This document shows positions 1 to 7,661 of a stretch of DNA of 45,771 nt, one piece after another; within the stretch, counting starts at the first letter, position 1, and each line of letters opens with the position of its first letter. Source of the stretch: CAZMCH01 sp964564735. Lineage in GTDB: Bacteria > Poribacteria > DTPJ01. The notes below the pieces were generated by a model, which was not told where the DNA came from, searched no databases, and saw only the letters and a program-made list of their open reading frames with translations. Both the position numbers and the translations under genes were made by a program. The stretch covers positions 1 to 45,771 of the forward strand of contig CAZMCH010000025.1 of assembly GCA_964564735.1 (NCBI GenBank), in the 5' to 3' direction.

Positions 1-686
1 CCTCTAAGCCAATTACATTCATAATATTCTGGTTTGTCAAAATCTCCTGTGCAGGCATAAAAAGCATCTTCAAAAGGATTATATGCTACTGTATGAATGT
101 GTCTGCATAAAATCGGATTATCGGGATCGCCGAGTAGTGTTCCTGTAGAGCCTCCGCCTCCAGAGCCATCATCACGAAAATTGGGATTTTGACCGAAGGT
201 ATATGCAATCTTTACGGTATGTCCATTGTCGGTTGAGTAGTAAATATTAACAGGAGTTGCCCCCCCAACAACATTGCAGTAATTTCCCCATACAAGCATT
301 TCTTTTCCGTTTATATCCCAAGAGTTAATTCCCGAAAGAGTATGAAAATACCAACCCGGACAATCAGGATTCTTCGGTGTATGAGGAACATAATCAGAAC
401 CGTCAATGTTTTTTAGCGTAATTTGCTCGTATGTTTTCAGGTTGTCTATGCTAAGATACAGCTTTGATCCAGCGCCAAAAAGAATATTTCCATTCTTTAG
501 AATATAGCTATATGTTATATTTTTTGCGTCTGGAAAAGCAATGCTATGAGACCATGAATGACAATTATCTTCGGATAAAAAAATGATTCCATCAGAAAAA
601 CCAAAAGCCTTATTACCTCGTTGTGAGTCAATATATATGTCTCCTGATGGTTGATAATACCAGAAATGATCTGTTGATGAAAACAT
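1..686 (-). CDS. BNR/Asp-box beta-propeller protein, C-terminus cut off by the window edge
   Basis: About 228 codons are open from an ATG at 686 to the window edge with no stop. An AGGGAG Shine-Dalgarno lies 8 bases before the ATG. The protein starts MFSSTDHFWYYQ and has no signal peptide, so it is probably cytoplasmic, or the true start differs. Asp-box-like turns recur: LSEDNCHSW near residue 40, LSIDNLKTY near 80 and YYSTDNGHTVKI near 150. This spacing is typical of sialidase-like or exo-alpha-sialidase-type propellers. Substrate and catalytic activity cannot be judged from the visible part. It lies 73 bases downstream of a URO-D-like gene on the same strand, with a hairpin between them. 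Confidence 0.7.
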   Translation of the reverse strand, partial: MFSSTDHFWYYQPSGDIYIDSQRGNKAFGFSDGIIFLSEDNCHSWSHSIAFPDAKNITYSYILKNGNILFGAGSKLYLSIDNLKTYEQITLKNIDGSDYVPHTPKNPDCPGWYFHTLSGINSWDINGKEMLVWGNYCNVVGGATPVNIYYSTDNGHTVKIAYTFGQNPNFRDDGSGGGGSTGTLLGDPDNPILCRHIHTVAYNPFEDAFYACTGDFDKPEYYECNWLR

Positions 687-717
687 ATTTCTTACTCCCT
701 GATGTTTTATTATATTA

Positions 718-744
718 TGATGCGCGATTGACGATCACGCATCA
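718..744 (-). terminator. Hairpin between URO-D-like gene and BNR gene
   Basis: TGATGCGCGAT (718-728) can pair with ATCACGCATCA (734-744), with one C-A mismatch and a 5-base loop. On the minus strand it is followed by an A/T-rich run (TAATATAATAAAAC) rather than a clean U tract, so terminator function is uncertain. Confidence 0.4.
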
Positions 745-759
745 CATATCAGACATCAT

Positions 760-1890
760 TTATAACCAGCCTGTCATTTTTGCCAATAACCTACAATATT
801 CAACAAAATTTTGCCAAGATATATCAGGCGGAACGCCATGATCACAGCCGGGAATATATCCACCACTTTTTACAACAGGCATAATTCTCTCTAATTCGTC
901 CTCGATCACTTTACCACCTTTTGCGATAGCTCGTTTATCCACACCACCGTTATATGCCATTTTAGTTCCAAATTGCTTACGAAATTCGTTTATGTCACAT
1001 TCAGCGGCGACTTCATTTGGTCCTGAATAGTTGATACCACCTTCTATCCAAATTGGTATCAATTCACCGACATAACCATCAGAATCCATAAATATTACAG
1101 GACATCCACTAGCTTTTATTGCAGAATGCCATTTTTCATAAGCAGGCAGAAGGAATTTTCTAACCATTGCAGGTGAGATCATACTATGCGCTTTATAAGC
1201 CATGTCTTCTGACATACCAACTTGATCAAGGACAATATTATCAAGTATGGGCTCCATGGTTTTTAAGACAAAATCTGTCCAAAATTCAGCCATCTCTTGC
1301 ACAAAGTCAGGATCATCAACCATCATAATACAAAGGTTTTCCATGCCGACCCATTCTCTTATTTGCCAAAAAGGTGCGTTAAAATGAATCCCTACTACAT
1401 GCTCACGATCTTTCATCGCTCTGCATTGCTCAACCAAATCTTTACCATGCCTGCCCGGTTCTCTTGGATTATATCGCTTCTTCATTTCCTCCCAGTCTTC
1501 ACGAGTCTGGACTGGGAATCTATGCCATTTTCGAGTAACAAAATCTTTTGCCGATCTTATATAAGTATAATCATATTTATCGGAAATCTCTGTTATTGCG
1601 CCCATCCAATCTTGAACGACATAATGACCGTCTTTATGTTCAAGGACTTTTTCTTCAAATTTTGGCATCATTTGAAAATTTACACTTATTCCATAAACGG
1701 GACCTTTGACAGGTGGATCGGGTTTTAGTCCGATGCTCTCATAAACAGCTGACATATAATTTTTGTCTTTTGGTAGCCCTTGTTCATGCCATTTTGCAAG
1801 CGTTGATTCTCTTGGTCCCCCTGGTGAAAAAGGGATTTTATCTGGTTTACCAAAGAGAACAGTTTCTAAAAATCTTTCTCTAGGTGTCAT
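760..1890 (-). CDS. Uroporphyrinogen decarboxylase (URO-D) family protein
   Basis: 376 residues, beginning MTPRERFLETVLFGKPDKIP, the usual N-terminal signature of URO-D-like proteins related to MtaA/CmuA methyltransferases rather than HemE. The TIM-barrel family normally carries a zinc-binding His-x-Cys in the motif 'HSCG'. Here the equivalent stretch reads FMDSDGYVGELIP (D269-S270-D271), so the zinc ligand pair is replaced. A second conserved patch, GCDHGVPPDISW, is near the C-terminus. An AGGAG site precedes the ATG. Such genes accompany sugar-degradation genes in several uncultured lineages; their reaction is unknown. It is co-directional with the GH172 gene upstream (94-base gap). Confidence 0.85.
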   Translation of the reverse strand: MTPRERFLETVLFGKPDKIPFSPGGPRESTLAKWHEQGLPKDKNYMSAVYESIGLKPDPPVKGPVYGISVNFQMMPKFEEKVLEHKDGHYVVQDWMGAITEISDKYDYTYIRSAKDFVTRKWHRFPVQTREDWEEMKKRYNPREPGRHGKDLVEQCRAMKDREHVVGIHFNAPFWQIREWVGMENLCIMMVDDPDFVQEMAEFWTDFVLKTMEPILDNIVLDQVGMSEDMAYKAHSMISPAMVRKFLLPAYEKWHSAIKASGCPVIFMDSDGYVGELIPIWIEGGINYSGPNEVAAECDINEFRKQFGTKMAYNGGVDKRAIAKGGKVIEDELERIMPVVKSGGYIPGCDHGVPPDISWQNFVEYCRLLAKMTGWL

Positions 1891-1926
1891 TTTTTTTGTT
1901 CTCCTAGCTAAGTTTCAATAATCACA

Positions 1927-1969
1927 AAGACACAAAAAATATTATGAATTCTTCGTGCCTTTGTGTCTT
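1927..1969. repeat. Short palindromic intergenic repeat (AAGACACAAA family)
   Basis: AAGACACAAA (1927-1936) is repeated inverted as TTTGTGTCTT (1960-1969), a perfect 10-bp inverted repeat around a 23-base centre. It fills the gap between two minus-strand genes. Sequences of this style (CCAAGACACAAAGGCACGAAG) are familiar as dispersed intergenic repeats in many environmental bacteria. Only one copy was seen in this window. Confidence 0.6.
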
Positions 1970-1984
1970 GGTGGTAAATTCTAA

Positions 1985-3037
1985 TTATCTTGCCCAGCGT
2001 TCATGGACAGCCAGCATCTTTGGAAATGGTGCATGAGGCTCTGCCTGATACCAATATCCTACTGAGGATATGTCATCAGTCAAAGGTTCATATCTTCCAT
2101 TAGGCCACCAACCTAGTGCTTGAATAGTATTTTTTAGCTGTTTCTTAAACCTGATTGGATCCATTACGTGCCAGCGATATAGACCGTGTTTTGGCACTTC
2201 ACCAGCTTCTTTGCGATGTAAAGGGTAACCAAGAAAAGCAGTTGAGAAAGTCGAGCCAAAACACCAAGCACCGCCAAAATAATCCTCTGTACCTGTTCCA
2301 CATATAGTTGGATATTCATCATCACCGTCAAGATAGAATTTTATTTCACCTTCACCCCACCATCCATTTGAGAACTGAGTCCATGCAAGGAAAGTGCCAA
2401 CATAGTGTCCTTGACCTTTTATACCATCAAGGATAAGATGCTCAGGGCATTCCCTTGTTGTTACTGATCTCCTCCATTGTGCATGAAAATACGCTGCGTT
2501 TTCTGGAACTTCTGTCAAAGCATAAGTTATCTGATAGAAAAATCCACCAATAGCTTCCCATCGTTGATTTTCAATGGTGATTTTTGCATGTTTTTTGAAT
2601 GGCATTGGGAAATAAATATTAAAACCACCAGATGGATTTACTGCTATTGGCAATGAAGTTACATTATATCTTAATCCATGACCATTACAGAAGAAATCAC
2701 CCAAAGGAACTTCAACAGAAGGCGTATCTTCATCATCCCAATAGAATCTGATTATAGTATCTCTATAGGCTTTTGTGTCAACGGTTATCCATATATGCTG
2801 AATGATGCCTGGTCCCTTAATATCTGCTAATGTAGTTGTCGAGCCTGCGTCAAGAGTTATACAAGGACGAACTTTCCAGCCTTTCCCAAGCATATCTGCG
2901 GCGCCGGGTCCAGGTATTTCTTTTGCCCCGCCAGCCCTTTCACCATTTGGGTTTTCTGCTGATATTGATCGAGTTTCTGCATCGGAAAGCAATGGAATAC
3001 TTCCTAATCCCATATTTAGTTGAAATAATGAATCCAT
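1985..3037 (-). CDS. DUF2961 / GH172-family glycoside hydrolase
   Basis: 350 residues. Family markers are present in order: ADIKGPGIIQHIWIT near 71-85, WDDEDTPSVEVPLGDFF near 100-116, WWGEGE at 226-231 and GTGTEDYFGGAW at 247-258. The GTG-[TS]-EDY motif is the most conserved part of the family and is expected to hold a catalytic glutamate. Characterised GH172 enzymes act on fructofuranose or arabinofuranose linkages; the substrate here is unknown. No signal peptide is visible, so it is probably cytoplasmic. A perfect AGGAGG lies before the ATG and a good promoter sits about 75 bases upstream. A diverged paralogue lies at 13024-14178. Confidence 0.88.
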   Translation of the reverse strand: MDSLFQLNMGLGSIPLLSDAETRSISAENPNGERAGGAKEIPGPGAADMLGKGWKVRPCITLDAGSTTTLADIKGPGIIQHIWITVDTKAYRDTIIRFYWDDEDTPSVEVPLGDFFCNGHGLRYNVTSLPIAVNPSGGFNIYFPMPFKKHAKITIENQRWEAIGGFFYQITYALTEVPENAAYFHAQWRRSVTTRECPEHLILDGIKGQGHYVGTFLAWTQFSNGWWGEGEIKFYLDGDDEYPTICGTGTEDYFGGAWCFGSTFSTAFLGYPLHRKEAGEVPKHGLYRWHVMDPIRFKKQLKNTIQALGWWPNGRYEPLTDDISSVGYWYQAEPHAPFPKMLAVHERWAR

Positions 3038-3110
3038 TAAAAATCCTCCTAGTTAGGATTACCTGAGTCAACATGAAATTCATCATGCTATAATATCTAA
3101 TGTTATTAGT

Positions 3111-3139
3111 ATTATACATATCAGATTGAACATTGTCCA
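3111..3139 (-). promoter_or_regulatory. Sigma-70-type promoter for the GH172 gene
   Basis: On the minus strand, TGGACA (3139-3134) and TATAAT (3116-3111) are separated by exactly 17 bases. It reads toward the ATG at 3037 and stands back to back with the plus-strand promoter at 3158-3186. Confidence 0.7.
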
Positions 3140-3157
3140 GTTTGATTATATTTTTTA

Positions 3158-3186
3158 TTGACAGTGCGAAAAGGCGGGTTTATAAT
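3158..3186 (+). promoter_or_regulatory. Perfect consensus sigma-70 promoter for the ABC ATPase gene
   Basis: TTGACA (3158-3163), a 17-base spacer, then TATAAT (3181-3186). Both hexamers match the consensus exactly. Transcription would start near 3193, giving a leader of about 115 bases before the TTG start at 3308. The spacer is unusually G+C-rich (GCGAAAAGGCGGG) for this region. Confidence 0.82.
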
Positions 3187-3307
3187 CAATCCATCAATTG
3201 TATCTCTGATTGATCTCATTATTTGCCTTTTTTTGTTGTCATTTCTGGTGTCATACCATGAACCTTATTGATTTGTGGAATAGAGATCATAAGTAAGGAC
3301 TAAATAA

Positions 3308-4294
3308 TTGTCGATAATTAAAGTATCCGATCTAAGAAAAGAATTTAAGGTATATCAACACCATGAAGGGTTCTTTGGTGCAATACATAATCTTGTATCA
3401 TCAAAATATACTATTGTTAAAGCGGTTGATGGAGTATCTTTTGATGTTGAAGAAGGTCAGATTATAGGCTATGTTGGACCGAATGGCGCAGGCAAATCAA
3501 CAACAATTAAGATGTTAACAGGTATACTTGTCCCCACGTCAGGAAATATTAATGTTTCTGGATTAATGCCATATAAGAAAAGAAAGGAAAATGCACAACA
3601 GATCGGTGTTGTATTCGGTCAGAGAACTCAATTATGGTGGGATTTGCCAGTTATCGAGTCTTTTCAACTGCTAAGGCGTATATATCGCATATCAACAGAG
3701 CAATATAAGCATAACCTTGATACATTCCACGATCTTCTAAAAATAGGTGATTTCATCAATACACCTGTCCGAAAGCTAAGTCTTGGGCAAAGGATGCGTT
3801 GTGATCTTTCTGCTGCATTATTACATAATCCGCCGATTGTTTATCTTGATGAGCCGACAATTGGGCTTGATGTTGTAGCAAAACAGCGCATTAGAGATTT
3901 TCTGAAACAGATAAATATTGACCGCAAAACAACGATAATGCTTACAACTCATGATCTTTCCGATGTAGAAAAGCTATGCAAGAGAATGATGATAATCGAT
4001 CATGGAAAAGTAATATATGACGGAACAGTTGAGGAAATAAAACAGAAATATGGGAAAAAACGAAGGCTTATTATTGATCTTGCTGATTATTACGAAGATT
4101 TTTGTATCTCAGGCATCGATATAATCAGCCACACAGATCATAGAGCATGTCTTGAGTTTGATCGTGATGAGATGAGCGCATCCGAATTAATTGCACAAAT
4201 AACAAAGAAATATGATATAAGCGACCTAACCATAGAAGAACCAGAGATTGAGTCAATAGTGGCAAATATTTATGAAAATGACAGCGAAAATTAA
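3308..4294 (+). CDS. ABC transporter ATP-binding protein (ABC-2 exporter type)
   Basis: 328 residues, ATPase of an ABC exporter. Walker A is GPNGAGKST at about 57-65. A family-specific segment, GVVFGQRTQLWWDLP, follows, then the signature LSLGQRMR, Walker B IVYLDEPTIGLD and the switch histidine in TTHD. The WWDLP segment is typical of the COG4586-type ATPases that normally sit beside two ABC-2 permease genes. No permease gene lies nearby here; the next gene is an SGNH hydrolase. Translation seems to begin at TTG 3308 with AAGGA about 9 bases before it. The C-terminal 100 residues form the usual extra domain of this subfamily. The exported substrate is unknown. Confidence 0.9.
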   Translation: MSIIKVSDLRKEFKVYQHHEGFFGAIHNLVSSKYTIVKAVDGVSFDVEEGQIIGYVGPNGAGKSTTIKMLTGILVPTSGNINVSGLMPYKKRKENAQQIGVVFGQRTQLWWDLPVIESFQLLRRIYRISTEQYKHNLDTFHDLLKIGDFINTPVRKLSLGQRMRCDLSAALLHNPPIVYLDEPTIGLDVVAKQRIRDFLKQINIDRKTTIMLTTHDLSDVEKLCKRMMIIDHGKVIYDGTVEEIKQKYGKKRRLIIDLADYYEDFCISGIDIISHTDHRACLEFDRDEMSASELIAQITKKYDISDLTIEEPEIESIVANIYENDSEN

Positions 4295-4319
4295 ATAACC
4301 TAATAAATTTCTTTGAGCA

Positions 4320-4349
4320 TTGACTAACAAGTATAATTTATGATATATT
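4320..4349 (+). promoter_or_regulatory. Possible promoter upstream of the SGNH hydrolase gene
   Basis: TTGACT (4320-4325) is followed after 18 bases by TATATT (4344-4349), in the 115-base gap after the ABC ATPase gene. The surrounding sequence is very A/T-rich, so chance matches are possible. Confidence 0.4.
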
Positions 4350-4409
4350 TAACCGAGTTAATTATAGTATTTTGGCATATATCTATGTCTTTTCAGGAGG
4401 AAATATTAA

Positions 4410-5054
4410 ATGGGTAATCTTTGTATACAAGACGGGCAGAAAGTCCTTTTTATTGGTGATAGTATTACGGATTGTGGAAGACGTGATGTTTTTGCACCAT
4501 TGGGAAATGGTTATGTTAAATTCTTTACCGAGTTAGTAATGGCTAAATATCCAGAGAGAAATATAGAATATGTGAACACTGGTATCGGTGGCAATAGAAT
4601 CACGGATCTAAAAGCACGATGGCAGGTTGATGCTATGGATCATAATCCTGATTGGCTTTCCATTAAAATCGGTATCAATGACTTACATTCATTTTTAGGT
4701 GGGGACCCAAATGGTGTCAGTCCTGAATTATTTGAGGAAATGTATGAATATCTGCTTGATCTAACAACAAAGAGTCTTGATTGCAAAATAATCCTTATTG
4801 ACCCATTTTATATCAGTACCGATTTTTCAAGTAATAGTTTTCAAAGCAAAGTCCTTGATATAATTCCAAAATATATTGACGTAGTTCATAAAATGAGTGA
4901 AAAATACGACACAAAACTGGTTAAATTACATGATATGTTCCAAAACCAGTTAAAATATCGTGATGCAAGCACTTTCTGCCCAGAGCCTGTCCATCCAAAT
5001 TTAGTCGGTCATCTTATTATGGCTATGGAAGTCCTTAAAGTGCTTTCTAAATAA
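4410..5054 (+). CDS. SGNH/GDSL-family hydrolase
   Basis: 214 residues with the complete SGNH set. Block I is VLFIGDSITDCG (nucleophile Ser near residue 18). Block II glycine is in NTGIGGNRI, block III is IKIGINDLHSF (the Asn of GxND), and block V is PVHPNLVGH with the catalytic Asp/His arrangement in altered form (PVHP instead of PDxxH, so the acid residue should be checked). No signal peptide is visible. Families of this kind remove acetyl or acyl groups from carbohydrates or lipids. An AGGAGG-like site (CAGGAGG) precedes the ATG. It fits a role in de-esterifying imported glycans, but its substrate is not evident. Confidence 0.85.
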   Translation: MGNLCIQDGQKVLFIGDSITDCGRRDVFAPLGNGYVKFFTELVMAKYPERNIEYVNTGIGGNRITDLKARWQVDAMDHNPDWLSIKIGINDLHSFLGGDPNGVSPELFEEMYEYLLDLTTKSLDCKIILIDPFYISTDFSSNSFQSKVLDIIPKYIDVVHKMSEKYDTKLVKLHDMFQNQLKYRDASTFCPEPVHPNLVGHLIMAMEVLKVLSK

Positions 5055-5076
5055 GATGTTTTTTCGAGGATGAATA

Positions 5077-5101
5077 TCCGATAATTAAATAATTTATCGG
5101 A
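5077..5101 (+). terminator. Hairpin after the SGNH hydrolase gene
   Basis: TCCGATAA (5077-5084) and TTATCGGA (5094-5101) form a perfect 8-bp stem with a 9-base loop, 22 bases after the stop codon. No U tract follows, so it may be a weak terminator or a transcript-stabilising element in the leader of the next gene. Confidence 0.35.
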
Positions 5102-5149
5102 ATACAAAGAGATAGCTCATCTTTGCATTAAAAGAAAGGATTTTTTAGC

Positions 5150-6722
5150 ATGAAATCTAAAATATATTCTACAAGCATGTTTATTATCATTTTTGTATGC
5201 AGTATATTAATAATTGGCTGTGGAAATGATGACGAAGGTGAAGCTATACTCAATTTACAATTCAAATTTGCGCCCGGAGTCTCTCAACAGGCAGATATAA
5301 CTCGTGTTATTGTGATCGTCTCTGGACCTGATATTAATACACAGGAATTTGAGCTAAAGGTTGATGGAAGAAAGGCAACAGGCGTTGTCGCAGTTCCTGC
5401 TGGAGAAGAAAGAACAATAAAAGTCAAAGCCTACGCTGGTGATGTCATAGAATTTGAAGGCGAAGCCTTTGTTGATCACCCCAAGCCCGGAACAGAGATA
5501 CCAATTACGATTAAACTTAGACCTGTAGGTGGAACTCAAAAAGAAGAAAAGATATTTGAGATCGGCAATGTTTATGGTGTTGACAACTCACCGACTTCAC
5601 CGACAGTATTTACACTTAGCAAACCACACTTTATCACACAAATAATCACTTATCACTGGAATTATGGTAGAGGTGCAACTCCGGGAACTATATCTCTAAC
5701 CGATAGCAATCGCAAAACCTATGGACCTTGGCAGGCTGTTGGTTCTGATGNNNNNNNNNNGGACTGTTAAACCAAATATTGAGCTACCCGTAGGAACATA
5801 TACAGTCATTGATTCCGATCCTAGCACTTGGGCGCAAAATTTTGACTCTGATGGACAGGGATTTGTTGTGGTATATGGCTATCCCGCTGATAGTGGAACA
5901 AACGATAACCTTAGTCCTGTTATATATGGTAATGACGGTATGCAAATGATGTTGATACCTGCTGGCGAGTTTGTCATGGGCAGTAATAAAGGTGAGTCTT
6001 TTGAAAAACCAGAACATATTGTATATCTTGATGCCTTTTATATGGACATATACGAGGTTACAAACGCACAATATCAAGAATTTGTAAGGGCAACAGGACG
6101 TAAAGAGCCTGTTGGATTAAGTTATAATATATATAACCTTTCTGAATCACCAACACAAGGCTTTAGACCATGGCAAGATGCCAATTTCAACGGCTATAAG
6201 CAACCTGTTGTTTGTGTTAGCTATGATGATGCACAAGCCTATGCAAAATGGGCTGGAAAACGTCTGCCAACAGAGGCAGAATGGGAAAAAGCAGCTAGAA
6301 ACAAGCGCGCCAATCAAGATTTTTCTTGGGGAAATACTTGGTCTCCGCCTAATCGTATTGCTAATTTTCGTGATGAGGCATTTAAGAGATTAACTAGATC
6401 AACCGAATCAATAATTAGCAATTATGATGATGGATACGCATATACATCACCTGCAGGTGAATATGCGCCAAACGCTTATGGTTTGTTTGATATTGATGGA
6501 AACGTAGCTGAAATTTGCTCGGATTGGGTAGGTAATGATTATTACTCTATTTCACCTAAGCGAAATCCAACAGGTCCATCATCAGGACAGTATAGAATTT
6601 TTAGAGGTTCAGGATTTCTCAGTGTTGATCGTGATATGATACGCATATTTTCCAGATTCTCATTTGAGCCTAATACACCGATGTTTTTCATTGGTTTTAG
6701 ATGTGTAAAAGATGCAAAATAA
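5150..6722 (+). CDS. Lipoprotein with C-terminal SUMF1 (FGE-like) domain, interrupted by an assembly gap
   Basis: The N-terminus has a lipoprotein signal (hydrophobic run then ILIIGC, Cys 24). A beta-rich region follows (about 30-125), then a small domain that runs into the N gap and resumes in another frame as VKPNIELPVGTYTVIDSDP. The same domain is clearly on both sides, so this is one gene. The 10-N placeholder breaks the frame, which closes if the true gap is a multiple of three. The C-terminal ~250 residues are a SUMF1 domain: MLIPAGEFVMGSN, YEVTNAQYQEFV, WAGKRLPTEAEWEKAAR, GLFDIDGNVAEICSDW and GFRCVK. The two catalytic cysteines of formylglycine-generating enzyme are absent from the segment after FRGSGF, so it is probably not a sulfatase activator. 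The Shine-Dalgarno is AAAGGA. Confidence 0.85.
5751..5760. other. Assembly gap (10 N)
   Basis: Ten undetermined bases inside the SUMF1 lipoprotein gene. The upstream frame ends with one leftover base (5750) and the downstream frame begins with two leftover bases (5761-5762, GG, plausibly the end of a TGG codon). The real insert length should therefore be divisible by three, and the 10 is likely a nominal figure. Confidence 0.97.
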
Positions 6723-6742
6723 TATATCAGGAGATTTTGTAT

Positions 6743-7645
6743 ATGTCTATATATAAAGCAGTTATTCCCGCTGCTGGGTTAGGGACAAGGATGTTACCAG
6801 CAACAAAATCTCAACCAAAAGAGATGCTTCCTGTTGGTCGTAAGCCCACTATACAATATGTTGTTGAAGAATTGGAATCCGCTGGAATAAAACAAATACT
6901 AATCATAACAGGTCAGAAAAAAAGAGCAATTGAAGACCATTTTGATCGAGATATGGAATTATTGAGATGTTTGCAGGAAAAAAAATCTTTTGATCTCATA
7001 GAAACTCTTGAATATGAAGAACATGATGTTCAGATGTTTTATACACGCCAAAGTGAACAAAAAGGCACAGCACATGCTATAAGCCTTGCTGAAAATTTCG
7101 TAAATGGCGAACCTTTTATTGTTTGTCTTGGAGATGCAATCATCAAATCATCACAGTCAGGATCACTTCTAAAAAGGCTTATAGATACACATGAAAAAAG
7201 AAAATCCAGCGTTACAATAGCATTTCGAAAGGTAAGTAGAGAAAATGTTACAAAATATGGAATTGCATCAATAGATAAAGAGCATGATTACGGATTAGAA
7301 TTTCGTCTTAATGGCTTGATAGAAAAGCCTTCAATTGATGAAGCTCCAAGCGATTTGGCAATATCTGCAAGATATGCTTTTAACCCTGAGATATTTGACG
7401 CCATAAGAGAAACGCCATTAAATAAAGGCGAATATCAAATAACCGATTCAATACGATTATTAATGGATAAACATGAAATTTGGGGAATAAGACTTGATTC
7501 TGATGATGTTAGATTTGATGTTGGTGGCTTCAGAACCTACTTTGAGACATTCCTAACCTTTGCTTTTGAGGATGAGGAATTTGGTAAAGATATAAGAAAC
7601 TATGCGGAAAGACTGCTTGATAACTATAAAAACAAATCCAAATAG
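6743..7645 (+). CDS. galU: UTP--glucose-1-phosphate uridylyltransferase
   Basis: 300 residues. The enzyme makes UDP-glucose from glucose-1-phosphate and UTP in the cytoplasm. The nucleotide-binding signature GLGTRMLPATKSQPKEMLPV begins near residue 9. EKGTAHAISLAE-like sequence (QKGTAHAI), LGDAI and a YAFNPEIFD segment follow in the usual GalU order. The start at ATG 6743 is chosen because an AGGAG site lies 9 bases before it and the protein then begins MSIYKAVIPAAG. An upstream in-frame ATG at 6701 would overlap the preceding gene. Length is normal for GalU. It could supply UDP-glucose for galactose interconversion or envelope polysaccharides. Confidence 0.93.
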   Translation: MSIYKAVIPAAGLGTRMLPATKSQPKEMLPVGRKPTIQYVVEELESAGIKQILIITGQKKRAIEDHFDRDMELLRCLQEKKSFDLIETLEYEEHDVQMFYTRQSEQKGTAHAISLAENFVNGEPFIVCLGDAIIKSSQSGSLLKRLIDTHEKRKSSVTIAFRKVSRENVTKYGIASIDKEHDYGLEFRLNGLIEKPSIDEAPSDLAISARYAFNPEIFDAIRETPLNKGEYQITDSIRLLMDKHEIWGIRLDSDDVRFDVGGFRTYFETFLTFAFEDEEFGKDIRNYAERLLDNYKNKSK

Positions 7646-7661
7646 CATGGAGAGCTAATTA

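Noticed and set aside
760..1890. Calling this HemE (uroporphyrinogen decarboxylase of heme biosynthesis)
   Set aside because: It lacks HemE N-terminal arginine motifs and neighbours other than glycan genes; the family name is kept without the pathway.
3260..3298. 12-codon frame MNLIDLWNRDHK in the leader of the ABC ATPase gene
   Set aside because: No ribosome-binding site and no terminator nearby; chance frame.
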